Part shown: positions 22,109 to 32,381 of the stretch, in pieces
Numbering within the stretch: the stretch's first letter is position 1
Layout of the letters: every line of letters starts with the position of its first letter
Assembly: GCA_037042915.1 (NCBI GenBank)
Contig: CM073193.1
Location: 186,001 to 250,000, forward strand
DNA length: 64,000 nt
Direction of reading: 5' to 3'
From: Auricularia sp. M13
Taxonomy: Eukaryota; Basidiomycota; Agaricomycetes; Auriculariales; Auriculariaceae
Notes under the pieces: model-generated
Database searches by the model: none
What the model saw: the letters and a program-made list of their open reading frames with translations, nothing else
Told to the model about the DNA's origin: nothing
Position numbers and translations under genes: made by a program

Positions 22109-24876
22109 TCACACCGGCAGCCACGGGTCAAAGAGCACCTTGCCCCACACGCCGCGGTCGAAGCGGTCGTACGCGTCGCGCGCCTGGGCGAGCGGGACGA
22201 TGCGCTCGACAAGCGCGGTGTCTGTGCCGATCGTCGCGAAGATGTCGCGTCTGCGCGAGTGAGATTTGGGAAGTGGTCAACGAATTTTCTCAGGCTGTAT
22301 GCAGAAGCAAAAGGTTAAGGGTTAGGACGCACCGGCGCAGCAGCAGGTCCGCCGCGAGCGGCATGAGCGCGCGCACGGGGCACCGGCCGAACGTGAGCGA
22401 GACGTTCTTGTCGTACAGCGCGCCGCCCGTAAGCGGGATCACCTTCTCGTGGTTGTGCACGCCTGCGGGTGCGCGATCAGCCCAATGCCACTCGAAAAGG
22501 CGAAACAGCGAAGAAGCGGAGAGGGAGAGAAGACGCACCGACAGACGTGATGACGCCCCACGCGCGCACGAGCTTGTACGCCAGGCCCAGCGCGGCGTTC
22601 GAGCCCACAACCTAAAAGCGAAAATGCGCATCGAGATCAGCATCTTGAAATATAGAGTCGCAACACCACCGCTGCTCATGGGCGCATTCTTCCCGGGAAC
22701 AGGAGAGTATTCTTCCCAGGGAAAAGACGAATATTCTTCCCGCTGAACAGAAGAGTACTTCCCGGGAACAGGAGAGTTTCTCTCCCAGGGGAGGAGAAGA
22801 GTATCCTGCTCGGGAGCAAAAGAAAGCGTATTCTCCCTGGCGGGAGAAAGAATTCTCCGCGTCCCTGCTCTCCCTCCCAGCCTAACCCGAAAAAGAAAGA
22901 ACACGAAACGCACCTCAATAACCCCACTAAACTCCCCCTGCCTCCCCTCCGCCTCCTCAGGCGCGACATACTCCACGGGGACATCACCCGGCGCCCAGTA
23001 CTGCGCGACGATCTGCGCGGCGCGCGCCCGGCGCAGCGCGAGCGGGTCCACTGCGACGATCTTTGGCGCCTTCGCAGTCGAGGAGGAGCCGGCGGGGAAG
23101 AGGAAGTCCAGCAGGGCGACGAGTGTGCACTGCAGCGATGGAGTCAGCATGTTCTTCGGGGCGGGACGCGGACGACGCACCACGCCCACGGGCCCGAGGC
23201 CGACGACGGCAATCGTCAGCGGCGCGTCGTCCGCGTCCTCCCTGTGGGCGAGATTGACGTTGGGGAGGAGGTCGAGCTTTCCGGAGGCGGCGAGCACGGG
23301 CGACGTGCGCGGGAAGGGCTGCGCGGTGAGCCAGGTCTGGATGATGGGGTGGCTGAGGAATTGGAGGGCGGCGAAGTAGCCTGTGTAGTAGGGGCGGCGT
23401 GAGTGTCAGCGAGAGGGAGGGAGGGTGCGCGTGAGAGGTCAGGGGTTCTCTCCAATGGAAGATGGAAGACGCACCGGTGGGCACGATGTCCGCCAAAAGC
23501 AGCAGCGCAAAGTCCGGGACCGCACTCAGCGCTTGGGCGGGGACGTGGAGCGTGCCGCCCGCGCGCGGGACGACGATGTACTGCGCCTGGCCGCCGGGCA
23601 GCGTCGGCGTGCCGAAGAGGCGCGCGTAGGCGCAGCGGCAGGTGAAGCCCAGTCTGCATGCTCTGTGGGTGTGGGGAGGGTGTGAGTTGTGAGTAGGGGG
23701 AATGGGAGACGGGGAAGAGCAGCAGTCGCAGGAGCGGGATCGAGAACGGGAACGACCATTGGAGCAGACGTCCGCCCCTCGCAAATTGAACACGAAAACG
23801 AATGGGGCGTCCGCTCCTCGTTTCGCAGTGTCGAAAACGAAAATGGGTGCGGACGTCCTCGGCTCCCGGGGAGGGGCGGGGGAAGTCCACCTCGCAAACG
23901 GGAGCGGGAGGTCCACCCCGCAAAGGGGAGCGGCCACTCTCGAAATCGGATTTGGAGCTGCGCGACCCGCTCCAGACTCCTGCGACTGCCGACCAAGATG
24001 GACATTTCGATCTTCCTGCAAGAAGACGAAGACGAAGCCGCTCTCCCAGCAAGCAGGAAGGCAGGCGAATCCGCGGTCCCACTTGCGATAGGAAGACGGA
24101 TATGCACACCAAGCGGGAAGGGCGGCTCAACGGGTTGCAAAGGAAGAAAGCGAGCGATTCCACATGCATGCGTGCGGAATCGCGCTCCCCCTCACACTCC
24201 CAACCCCAACCCGCATCCTCCATCCCGATCACCGCAAAATGCATAGTAGAGCAACTCACTGGCATTCATCGCAGCTACTCGTAAAAGGCGAGACGACCTT
24301 ATCGCCGATCCTGAGCGTCGCGTACAGCGCCGGGCGGCCGTCCACGTTAGCGTTGGGGTTGGCGAAGGCGAAGGAGGCGCCGAGCGCGACGACGTGCCCG
24401 ACGAACTCGTGCCCGCAGATGAACCTGCAATTAGGAAGAGGGTGAGCGGAGGGAGGTGGTGGAAAGGGTGGAGGTGGGTGAGTGAGTAAAGACAGACAGG
24501 AAAGCAAGGCGCGCGATTGGGAAAGCGAGTGAAAATTAGAAGCACAGAGAACGAGGACCACGTACGGGCTGGCGAAGGGCTCGTTGCCGCGGTAGCAGTG
24601 CAGGTCGCTGCCGCACAGGCCCGCCAACTACAACATAACCCTTCAGCGGCAGAGTCACCGCCTGTGAAAAAGTCAAAGCACATACCTGGATGCGCACGAT
24701 CGCGTCGTCTGGGTGCGTGATCCTGCGAGCGGTAAGCATGACTGGAAGGCCAACGACGTCGGGGCGGCTGCGTACACGGGCGCGGGCACGTCCTCGACGC
24801 GGATATCGCGCGAGGGGAGGTACAGCTTGACGGCCTTGTGCGTCGCGGGCAGGTCAGTGATTGTTGCTGCTGCCAT
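22109..24876 (-). CDS. Zinc-type medium-chain alcohol/polyol dehydrogenase
   Basis: A GroES-like, NAD(P)-dependent dehydrogenase of 434 residues in ten exons: 24876-24776, 24722-24686, 24627-24566, 24424-24260, 23653-23475, 23380-23181, 23129-22914, 22611-22539, 22462-22333, 22250-22109. All junctions are GT-AG and keep the frame. Visible motifs are catalytic-zinc Cys51 in LCGSDLHCYRG, His72-Glu73 in CGHEFVGH, a reduced structural-zinc cysteine set (SCDECQLGFTCRC) and the nucleotide-binding VGLGPVG (about 242-247). The C-terminus has the family's usual A-Y-D-R-F...GKVLFDPW pattern. The substrate cannot be read from sequence. Introns are mostly short, but those at 23654-24259 and 22612-22913 are long and repetitive. 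Divergent from the neighbouring cyclophilin gene. Confidence 0.88.
22676..22870. repeat. Minisatellite inside a dehydrogenase intron
   Basis: The 302-nt intron between exons 7 and 8 contains degenerate tandem copies of cttcccgggaacaggagag-like units about 20-30 bp long. They account for its extra length relative to the ~50-nt introns of this gene. Confidence 0.6.
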
Positions 24877-25203
24877 TGCTGAGGCTTGCTGGTGAGCGTG
24901 CAAAAGTAAGCTGAGCGCCGGGATACCGGGCCGGCGCCGGGTCGGGTCGGGGATATCCGTTGTGCGCTTGGCACGGTATGAGGACTGTGCATCTCACTAC
25001 GAGATACCAAAATATCTAAGCTGGGAGGAGGCCCAGGAGGACAGAGCGGTGACCGAGGCGCTGCGAGAGGTTGGAACTTTGGATTTGTGGCCGGCGTCGG
25101 ACTCCGGAGATCACGGGGCCTAAAATCCGGGCCCGGACAGCATAAGAAGCGTCGGGCCCGCTGATCGCTCCAGATCGCGACATCTTGCCTCTGCACGACC
25201 ACC
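24877..25203. promoter_or_regulatory. Shared divergent promoter region
   Basis: 327 bp separate the start codons of the dehydrogenase (-) and the first cyclophilin (+), so both promoters must lie here. I see no clear TATA box. A GC-rich tract, ccgggccggcgccgggtcgg, lies near 24926-24950. Confidence 0.5.
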
Positions 25204-26143
25204 ATGTCCAACGTCTACGTGAGTGCCCGCTCTCCGTACCTCGCGATCCCGCGCGATGGGCTGCGATTCGAGTCGACCTGCGAGCGCTCGCCCCTGAATG
25301 CGTCATCGATGCTGATAATCTCGTGGCATCGTCGTCGCTGCTGCTCAGCGACCAGAGCGTCGTGCACGATGCGCGTTGTGAGCGCTAGATCGCGCAAGAC
25401 GTCATCGATGCTCGTCATCGCGCGCCCCATCGTCTCCTCCCTGCCCCTCTCCCCTCTTCCCTCGCTGACGCTCGCTCACTGCACCGGTGCAGTTCGACAT
25501 CACGATCGACGGCGCGCCCAAGGGGCGGATCACGTTCAAGCTGTACGACGACGTGGTGCCCAAGACGGCGAAGAACTTCCGCGAGCTCGCGACGGGCCAG
25601 CACGGCTTCGGCTACGCCGGCTCGTCCTTCCACCGCGTCATCCCCAACTTCATGCTCCAGGTCGGGACAGCGTCAGCTGGACCTATCTAATTGTCGCTGA
25701 TGACTTTGAAGGGCGGCGACTTTACCGCCGGAAACGGCACCGGCGGCAAGTCCATCTACGGCACCAAGTTTGAGGGTGCGTTCTCCTAGCAGTGCACATT
25801 GCATCCTCGCTGGCACTCCAGCATGCCCTTTGCTAGCGCTCGCACAGGGCCCTCGCTGGCACTCCCTAGCCCTCCCGCACGTCGCTGACGCTCCGTGCCA
25901 GACGAGAACTTCAAGCTGACGCACGACCGCCCGTACCTGCTCTCCATGGCCAACGCGGGCAAGAACACGAACGGCTCGCAGTTCTTCATCACCACCGTCG
26001 TCACCGACTGGCTCGACGGCAAGCACGTCGTCTTCGGCGAGGTCGTCGAGGGCAAGCAGCTCGTCAAGGAGATCGAGGCCCTCGGCTCGTCCAACGGCAA
26101 GACCAAGGGCAAGATCACCATCGCCGCCTCTGGCACCGTCTAG
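25204..26143 (+). CDS. Cyclophilin A-type peptidyl-prolyl isomerase, first tandem copy
   Basis: A cytosolic proline cis-trans isomerase of 162 residues in four exons: 25204-25218, 25493-25660, 25712-25775, 25902-26143. The single domain carries the expected active-site set: Arg53 (FHRVIP), Phe58, Gln61, Phe111 (SQFFITT), Trp119, the cyclosporin-contact tryptophan, and His124. Exon 1 encodes only MSNVY and is followed by a 274-nt first intron. No targeting peptide is present. The gene sits head to tail with a second cyclophilin of identical length 1 kb downstream, and shares its first three intron positions. Confidence 0.95.
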
Positions 26144-27161
26144 AAGGCGCGAGGCACCGTTTAGACGGCGCATCTTTGTACTTTTGAAATGAAAAAACTC
26201 AAGCTTTTCTCTCTTTTGCCGTCCGCGCACGTTCGTAGCCCCTATGCAGCTTAGCGCCCCCGAAGACACGACGTGGCCTGCCAAGGCGCTGTCCGGATTT
26301 GAAGTCTCCTCTTTGCCAGCGTCGACGATGCAATGACGTCGGCGCATTCGAGTCACAGATCTCAGATCCGCTGCACTTTGAGTTTGACCGTTGACGTACG
26401 CGATCGGTGCATACGAGTATCCCGTGCCTGGGCCCTGAAATGCCAAAATGCACCCGCACGCATTTTTCGTCCTGGGGTACAAAAATGCAGCCGCATTTCC
26501 TCCCGGACGCGGGAGTTGTTGACCGCTCATGATCAGGCGACTCAATTGCAACTGAGGTTCTCTCGCCGGCTGCGTGACTTTCTCCGCCGATGGGTCCTTC
26601 AAGTTGACGTCCGCTGTGAGGGTGGCTTCGACTGCGCGGTAAGTTATGGAGGTAGACCCGGACTTGAGATGCAGACGATAATCGATAAACCGCTCGAGCA
26701 GGGCATACTGTAAGTTTATGTAGTAACTTGAAGGCACCTCCGACTCGGAGGCGCTCATGCAGTTCGTCAACTTGAAGGAACCGTTCATTTTTGCTATTAG
26801 CCGAGTTGAACACTGTGCACGAGGCCGGCATACAGTACTTTATATGCACGAGACGCGCGGATATGCACACGCGCACGCGTGTATCCGACCTCGGGTTCTT
26901 CGAAGGATTCCACCGTCTTCCGCCGTCCCCCGCGCTTCCACCGCTTCGCCGGCGCGAGCTTAACGGCATTCTTGATGCACCCATTTACCTACCTATTCCT
27001 CCCGGATCGCCGAGGAGGTGCTGGTGCTGGGTGTCTCCGGTTAAATACAGGACATGGCACCACCCGAATTCAAGTTCTCTCCTCGAGTTCAACACAGATA
27101 TTGTATCCCTCCACTTCCGGTTTCAGGTTCCTAGAGATCGCAAGCTACAGCAGAGTATAGG
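26144..27161. other. Intergenic between tandem cyclophilins
   Basis: 1 kb holding the 3' UTR of the first and the promoter of the second cyclophilin gene. I see no gene, and no copy of the upstream promoter region is obvious. Confidence 0.55.
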
Positions 27162-28075
27162 ATGTCCAACGTCTTCGTACGCCTCTCTCTCACTTCCGAC
27201 GCGACTTGAACTGAACTTGAATTCGTCGCAGTTCGACATCACGATAGACGGCACGCCCCGCGGCCGGCTCGTCTTTGCGCTCTTCGACTCGTCGGTGCCA
27301 AAGACGGCGCGCAACTTCCGCGAGCTCGCGACGGGCGCGCTGGGGTTTGGGTATGCCGGGAGCTGCTTTCATAGGGTCATTCCGGGGTTCATGCTGCAGG
27401 TGCGTTTTGCTCTGTCGGCGTTCACTGGGGAATCAGAGCGGACTCTGCTGTTCAGGATGCAGATGGGGATGTTCTCTGTGAGCCTGATGCTGTCCTGTAG
27501 GGTGGAGACTTCACGGCGGGCAATGGGTCCGGCGGGAAGTCCATCTATGGCGGGACGTTCGAAGGTTCGTCGTATTTTTCGCATCGTGCATCATGCATGC
27601 GGAATGCAGCCCATCGAGGGAATGCAGGCCCTCCGCCAGGGGAAATTCACCCTCAGACTCTCTCCACCTGCGCTCTTCCGATCCCGGCCTCCGAGTCCGC
27701 GGCGCTAACGCCCACCCGCACAGACGAGGACCTAACACTCACCCACGACCGCCCGTTCCTGCTCTCGATGGCGAACGCCGGGCGGGACACGAACGGCTCG
27801 CAGTTCTTCCTCACCACCGTGCCCGCGCCGTGGCTCGACGGGCGGCACGTCGTCTTTGGTGAGCTTCTGCGAATTGGCGAGGACCGCCCTCCCCGATCGC
27901 GAGGAGACCCCCCCCACTCTCGGCCCCTTTTTTGATTCAATGCTAACTTGTGCGCTTTGATTTTGAAGGCGAGCTGGTCGAGGGGAAGGAGCTCGTGCGC
28001 CAGATCGAGGCGCTCGGCAGCGCGTCCGGCAGGATAAATCGCAAGGTTACTATTGCGCGGTGTGGGGTCGTCTGA
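27162..28075 (+). CDS. Cyclophilin A-type peptidyl-prolyl isomerase, second tandem copy
   Basis: A 162-residue paralogue of the gene at 25204-26143 in five exons: 27162-27176, 27232-27399, 27501-27564, 27724-27858, 27969-28075. Arg53, Phe58, Gln61, Phe111, Trp119 and His124 are all kept, so it should be active and able to bind cyclosporin. It differs from the first copy at scattered surface positions and ends CGVV instead of SGTV. The first three introns are at the same places as in the first copy; the fourth, inside the VVFGE segment, is absent there. The simplest reading is an old tandem duplication followed by intron gain here or loss in the other copy. Confidence 0.94.
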
Positions 28076-28898
28076 AGGAATTAACAGCTATGTAAACAAA
28101 CATCTGAGCTGGAATCTCATCGTAATGTAAAACAAAGTTGCTTATTTCCTGTGCGAGGCTTCTGACGCTGAAAAAGACGCAAATGATACTCGTATAGCTC
28201 TTCCAGAATATTAATACGGCTCTCAGCGAAGATTCTAGCACGCGTGTCTTTATCGGCCGATGTTCCAGCTATTTTCGATGGTGTAGAGCATAAGGATTTC
28301 GTTCACATAGTTGATTCATCAGTGATCTGCCTTTTTCGGTGGTCTGGGCACTGCTTGAGCTACCAGAAAAGGCAGATCATGATGGATTTGCTATGTGAAA
28401 GGAATTTCTTATGCTCTACACCATCGAAAATAGCTGTCAACTGTTCTTGCGTGCATCGGAGTTTGGACGTATTGCTTCCGCTACACCGCCGTCTCGTGAC
28501 CGCCCATCGCCTGCTTGCAACACGCAAGCATCGTGGGCGCTGCAGTGCTTCTGACGCGGATGGCTATGGCTATGGCTGGACTCTGTGCACGCTCAACAAC
28601 ACGAAAACGCGCGATCGGTAGGGTCTGGGACTAGACGCGACGGTCGGAATGCAGAGACCGCTGCGCTGCAGTGAGCAGGACTGGCGCATTCGGCGCACTC
28701 GACGGGGATAGCAGGCACTCGGCCGAGCAGAGCATAGAATGGCCGGGGCTGGACAGGACAGGCTCGCCATCAGCCCGGTTCTAGAGCACGGTCGATGGAC
28801 GGGAGGCCTCGCCCGGGAGCAGTAACAGCGAGCGATGCCCACGGTCCAGCCGCGCAGACTCTCCCTCGCCCATACCGCACCGTGACCTGGACGCCGCC
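28076..28898. other. Intergenic with a foldback element
   Basis: 820 bp between the second cyclophilin and the luciferase-domain-like gene. Apart from the foldback element at 28266-28436 I see no feature. Confidence 0.5.
28266..28436. mobile_element. Foldback (hairpin) element, MITE-like
   Basis: Two arms of about 75-80 bp face each other across a short loop. The outer 29 bases (cagctattttcgatggtgta and onward) are identical in inverted orientation, and the inner parts agree with a few mismatches. A transcript would form a long hairpin. No convincing target-site duplication flanks it, so either a MITE or a small-RNA precursor locus is possible. Confidence 0.7.
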
Positions 28899-29978
28899 AT
28901 GGCCAGCCGCCTGCGCATCTCTCTCTCCTCGTCCATTCTCCTTGCGCTCGCGATGGCCGCCGCCGTCTCGCTCGACCACCACCTCAACGTGCACCACCAG
29001 CGCACCCTGCTCCTCGTCGCCGCTGCCGGCGCAGCCGCTGCGCTTGTCGCTGTCTGGCGGCAGAGCGGCTCTGGTGCTGGGCGCGGGCTCGATGTGAACG
29101 CGCTCTTGTGAGTCGCGCCGTTGCCAGTTGCGGGCGAATTTCCGTGGCTGACGTGCACCGAAATGGATTAGCGGCCGCCAGCTGGAGGCCGCGGCAAGCC
29201 TCAAGCGCCGCGCGAGCACGCCGCCCAGCCGGGACGACGGCTCGCGCGAGCTGCGCGACCTGCCGCAGCGCGCGCCTCTCCCGCAAGCTGCGACGCCGTC
29301 GCATAGATGGTACGCGCCCCTGCTCTTCATTGGCTGAAGGTGACGTCGCTCATCGCGTCATTCGTTACATAGGCACCTTCTCCCGACGCCGCACGCACCG
29401 GCGCCGGCGCCCGAGCTCACGCCGCTGCAGCGCAAGTACCTCGCGCGCGTGAGCGAGAAGCTGCGGCGCGCCGCGGCGCAGCATGGGCTCTCCCTGACCG
29501 CCTCATCGTCGTCCTCCTCTCCTGCTGCATCTACCGCCTCTCCATCCCTGTCAGCTTCCGTGCCAACCTCGCTCTCGCTGCACGCCGGCTCGCTCACACC
29601 GACCTCCTCGCCCTCCTCCGGGCCGCGCATATGCATCACGACGCTCGCATCGTCGGACGGTTCGCCCAGCGCGCAATTGCGGCTGCTGGTCTCGCTGCAC
29701 GCGCGCGACGCCGAGGAGGCGTGCGCCAAAGGCTGGGCCGCGCGCGTGACGCACCATTTCGGCGTCGTGCGCGACCGGCACGAGGTCGAGGTCGCGCGCG
29801 CGCCGGGGGACGAGGCCGAGCTGGCCGTCGTGCTGGAGCTCGTCGATGCCGGCGTCAAGTATCTGCGGAGCCAGGCGGCGGACTTTCTCTGTGCGTGCGA
29901 GCGCCTGCCTCGTTTTTTTTTTGTTGAAGGCTGATTGCGTTGGGTGTAGGCAATGAGATCCTCGACCTCGTATTTTGA
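28899..29978 (+). CDS. Membrane-anchored protein with luciferase-like (DUF5519-type) domain
   Basis: 297 residues in four exons: 28899-29107, 29172-29309, 29373-29890, 29950-29978. Two hydrophobic stretches at about residues 9-23 and 34-51 suggest a signal anchor or hairpin in a membrane. A Ser/Pro/Arg-rich linker follows. The C-terminal hundred residues (LLVSLHARDAEEACAKGWAA ... ARAPGDEAELAVVLELVDAG) resemble the small domain called 'luciferase' in fungal proteins (Pfam 'Luciferase', formerly DUF5519). That name does not imply light emission. The identification rests on remembered pattern similarity and needs a profile search. The gene structure is supported by four GT-AG introns that restore the frame. 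Confidence 0.6.
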
Positions 29979-31334
29979 TTCAGATCGAATTCCTCGCCCT
30001 CTCGTCTCGCGCTGGCCGTCCGATTCTTGTCGATGCTCGCTCGCTCTCGCACTGCGCCTGTGTCTGTACCATACACATCTCGTTCTCGTTCTCTCTCGTC
30101 ACCCCCACAGCTCTATCATATTCGCCGTGCACCTCCAGCCTCTGAATCGACTCCAAAGTTTGTCGTCGTGCCCTGCCAGTGCTTTCTTTCTCGCTGCCCG
30201 TGTGCCTCCTTCTGCTTCTGTTTCTCTCTCGCCGACTCGGTTTCGCAATGCAATATTTTGAAACTCGTTCAATCGCAATGCCGCATGCGGTATTTTGGAT
30301 CATTCAATTGCAGGCTGCGCGGTCGTTGCTTTTGTTCAATGATGTTTTCGTGTGAACTGGCCCGGGTGTTTGTGTGAGCCTGCTTCGTTCCGAGTTTCAG
30401 CGTCATGCAGCTTCTCCTCGTCACTGTCAGATTGGAAGCCATTCAACTGCCAGTGTAACTACTGTGTATCGAATCCTGAATCTCACATGGGATATGCCTC
30501 GTGTGTCCCACCCGTTCGGCGCATTTGATCGCATACGGAGTTCGGTGGGTTCGGTTGGGATTCCTGCGACGGCGTCACTTTTTTGCATTAATCGTTCCGG
30601 CATTCTTGGGAGTGCGGCGACTCGCGCGCACTTGGCTGCCGTGTCATTTTCTCTTACCGTGCCGGCTTTCCAGACCCAGAAACCGTTCTTTTGGGCTTGC
30701 GTCTCGAGCCGCGCATACTTGCTCAATATTGCCTGGCCTCGTCCATCCTGCTTCGACCGTTTCATCCTCAGGCTGCGTGTTCCTGACTTCCGCATGCCCA
30801 GCGCCCAAACGTTGCAGTGCCCTTAGGCTTATGTACTGCAACTTCTAGTTCTCCCAGTGCATCCGCTTCCGAGTCATGCAGTGGAACTGGAGGCTGCTTC
30901 TACCCGAGTCCTCGCGTGATGCTCAGTGGAAGCCGCTCCCGACTATCGAATCCTGAGTCTCGCACGCCTCGTGTGTTCCACTCCGTTCGGGCGGGAGGAT
31001 TCTCTCGAGATCACGCTGCCTGTGACGGAACCCCGCCCCTTTTTGCGTGGTCCTCAAAAATTGCAATGTCCAAGTTGACGCTTCCTCTGGAAATTCATGA
31101 ATGCAGCGACTCGTACATTGTGGCCGCCGTCGACACATTGGCCTTGGCAAGTGATATCTTCAGAGCCCCTCGGTTGACTTGACGCCGAGTCTCAGTCCGT
31201 ACAAGTTTCAAGTGAGTGAAATCAAAGCATTAGCCAACTATCGCTATCCTGCGACGAGGCGTGATTCCTTCCGACATTCAGTGCGTCGCCGACATGCGCA
31301 GTTGAACTCTCACTGTTCTTTGCGCCCTGAGTCC

Positions 31335-31575
31335 CGCATGCTCCGAGTCAATACTGGACCTATGCCTTGCTTGTATCTTTTGGCAGCTTCGTCCGTTTCA
31401 GCATGAGTGGCGAAGTGCAGCGTTCCTAGGCTGTAATCCGCATGGCCGATGCCCAACTGTTGCATGCTCGATACTATAATGGACCTATGACCTCCTTGTG
31501 CCCTTCTGCCTGCTTCCTCCCTTTCAGCCCAAGTGGCAATATGGAGCATTCCTGACTACCACATGCCCAACGCAT
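31335..31575. repeat. Diverged tandem duplication, about 125-bp unit
   Basis: Two units start with gcatgctc...tactggacctatg (near 31337) and gcatgctcgatactataatg (near 31462) and continue in parallel to the atg-ccaac segments. Related phrases (cgaatcctga..., gcatgcccagcgcc) recur at 30470, 30800 and 30949, so the duplication is probably part of an older, larger repeat. Confidence 0.6.
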
Positions 31576-32216
31576 AACTAATGCAGCGCTTCAAGTTATT
31601 CCAGCACGCGAGGCTGCTTCTGCCCGAGCTCAATTTCCCATACTTAAAAGGCGCGGACCTGATCTCTTGTTGTGCGATTCCTCGGAGCCGTCAAGTTGCA
31701 ATGATCTAAAAGATCATATAGCGACCGTGCATCAACGGCTACCATTGCAACCTCCAAAGATCGTCAACGATGCATGCTACATAAGCGCTAAGCTCTCCAA
31801 CTCGCGCTTCGCGGGGTCACAGCATTTGTGGAGGAAGCATCGAATCCAATCATCTCAGTTTGATGATTACGGTTCCATCATCGCCAACTGCAACTGAAAT
31901 GCTTCGCCATCCATCTCCGGACGACTTGCGTTTGCTAGTATTACCTCGTCGCGTCGAGACGGCAGTTTCACGAGGCTACCCTAACGTTGCCACCGCCGAT
32001 CCATCTTCTCACAAGCGTGCATCGGCAGTGCTCAGTGCTAAGATACAGTATCCCCAACTTGAAGCTCACATTGCACAGACTGCGGGGTGCGCGGGTCGTC
32101 GTATAGGTTGTGCTCGACGGTTTCAAACGCAGAACGCACAAACGACGTGCCTTTTTCACATGCACCAAGGAAACAAGGAAACGGCGAGCTGAGATCGGGA
32201 GAGGACGCAGACTCAC

Positions 32217-32381
32217 TGGCAACAGCTTCCGCGTGAGGGGCTCCAGCTCCGGCAGCATTTCGTCATCAGATTCATAGTTCTCGATCTCAGGCGCCGGCGT
32301 TCTTTGTCGTACAGTCCTCATTCGGCGGCTATGGTAATTGTATGCGGATTGATCGCGCGTCCCGGGGGAGGAGGCGCCCAT
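32217..32381 (-). other. Possible isolated first exon of an unrecognised gene
   Basis: An ATG at 32381 opens 55 codons with an acidic, protein-like segment (ENYESDDEMLPELEPLTRK) and ends exactly at a consensus donor GTGAGT. I could not find a convincing following exon downstream on the minus strand. It may be a gene remnant or a chance frame. Confidence 0.2.

Noticed and set aside
22290-23297. 335-codon frame spanning several dehydrogenase exons
   Set aside because: It reads through one in-frame intron and into the repetitive intron. Splice sites and family alignment support separate exons.
25673-26788. 371-codon minus-strand ORF over the first cyclophilin
   Set aside because: It is antisense to a well-supported conserved gene; GC-rich codon usage opens the complementary frame.
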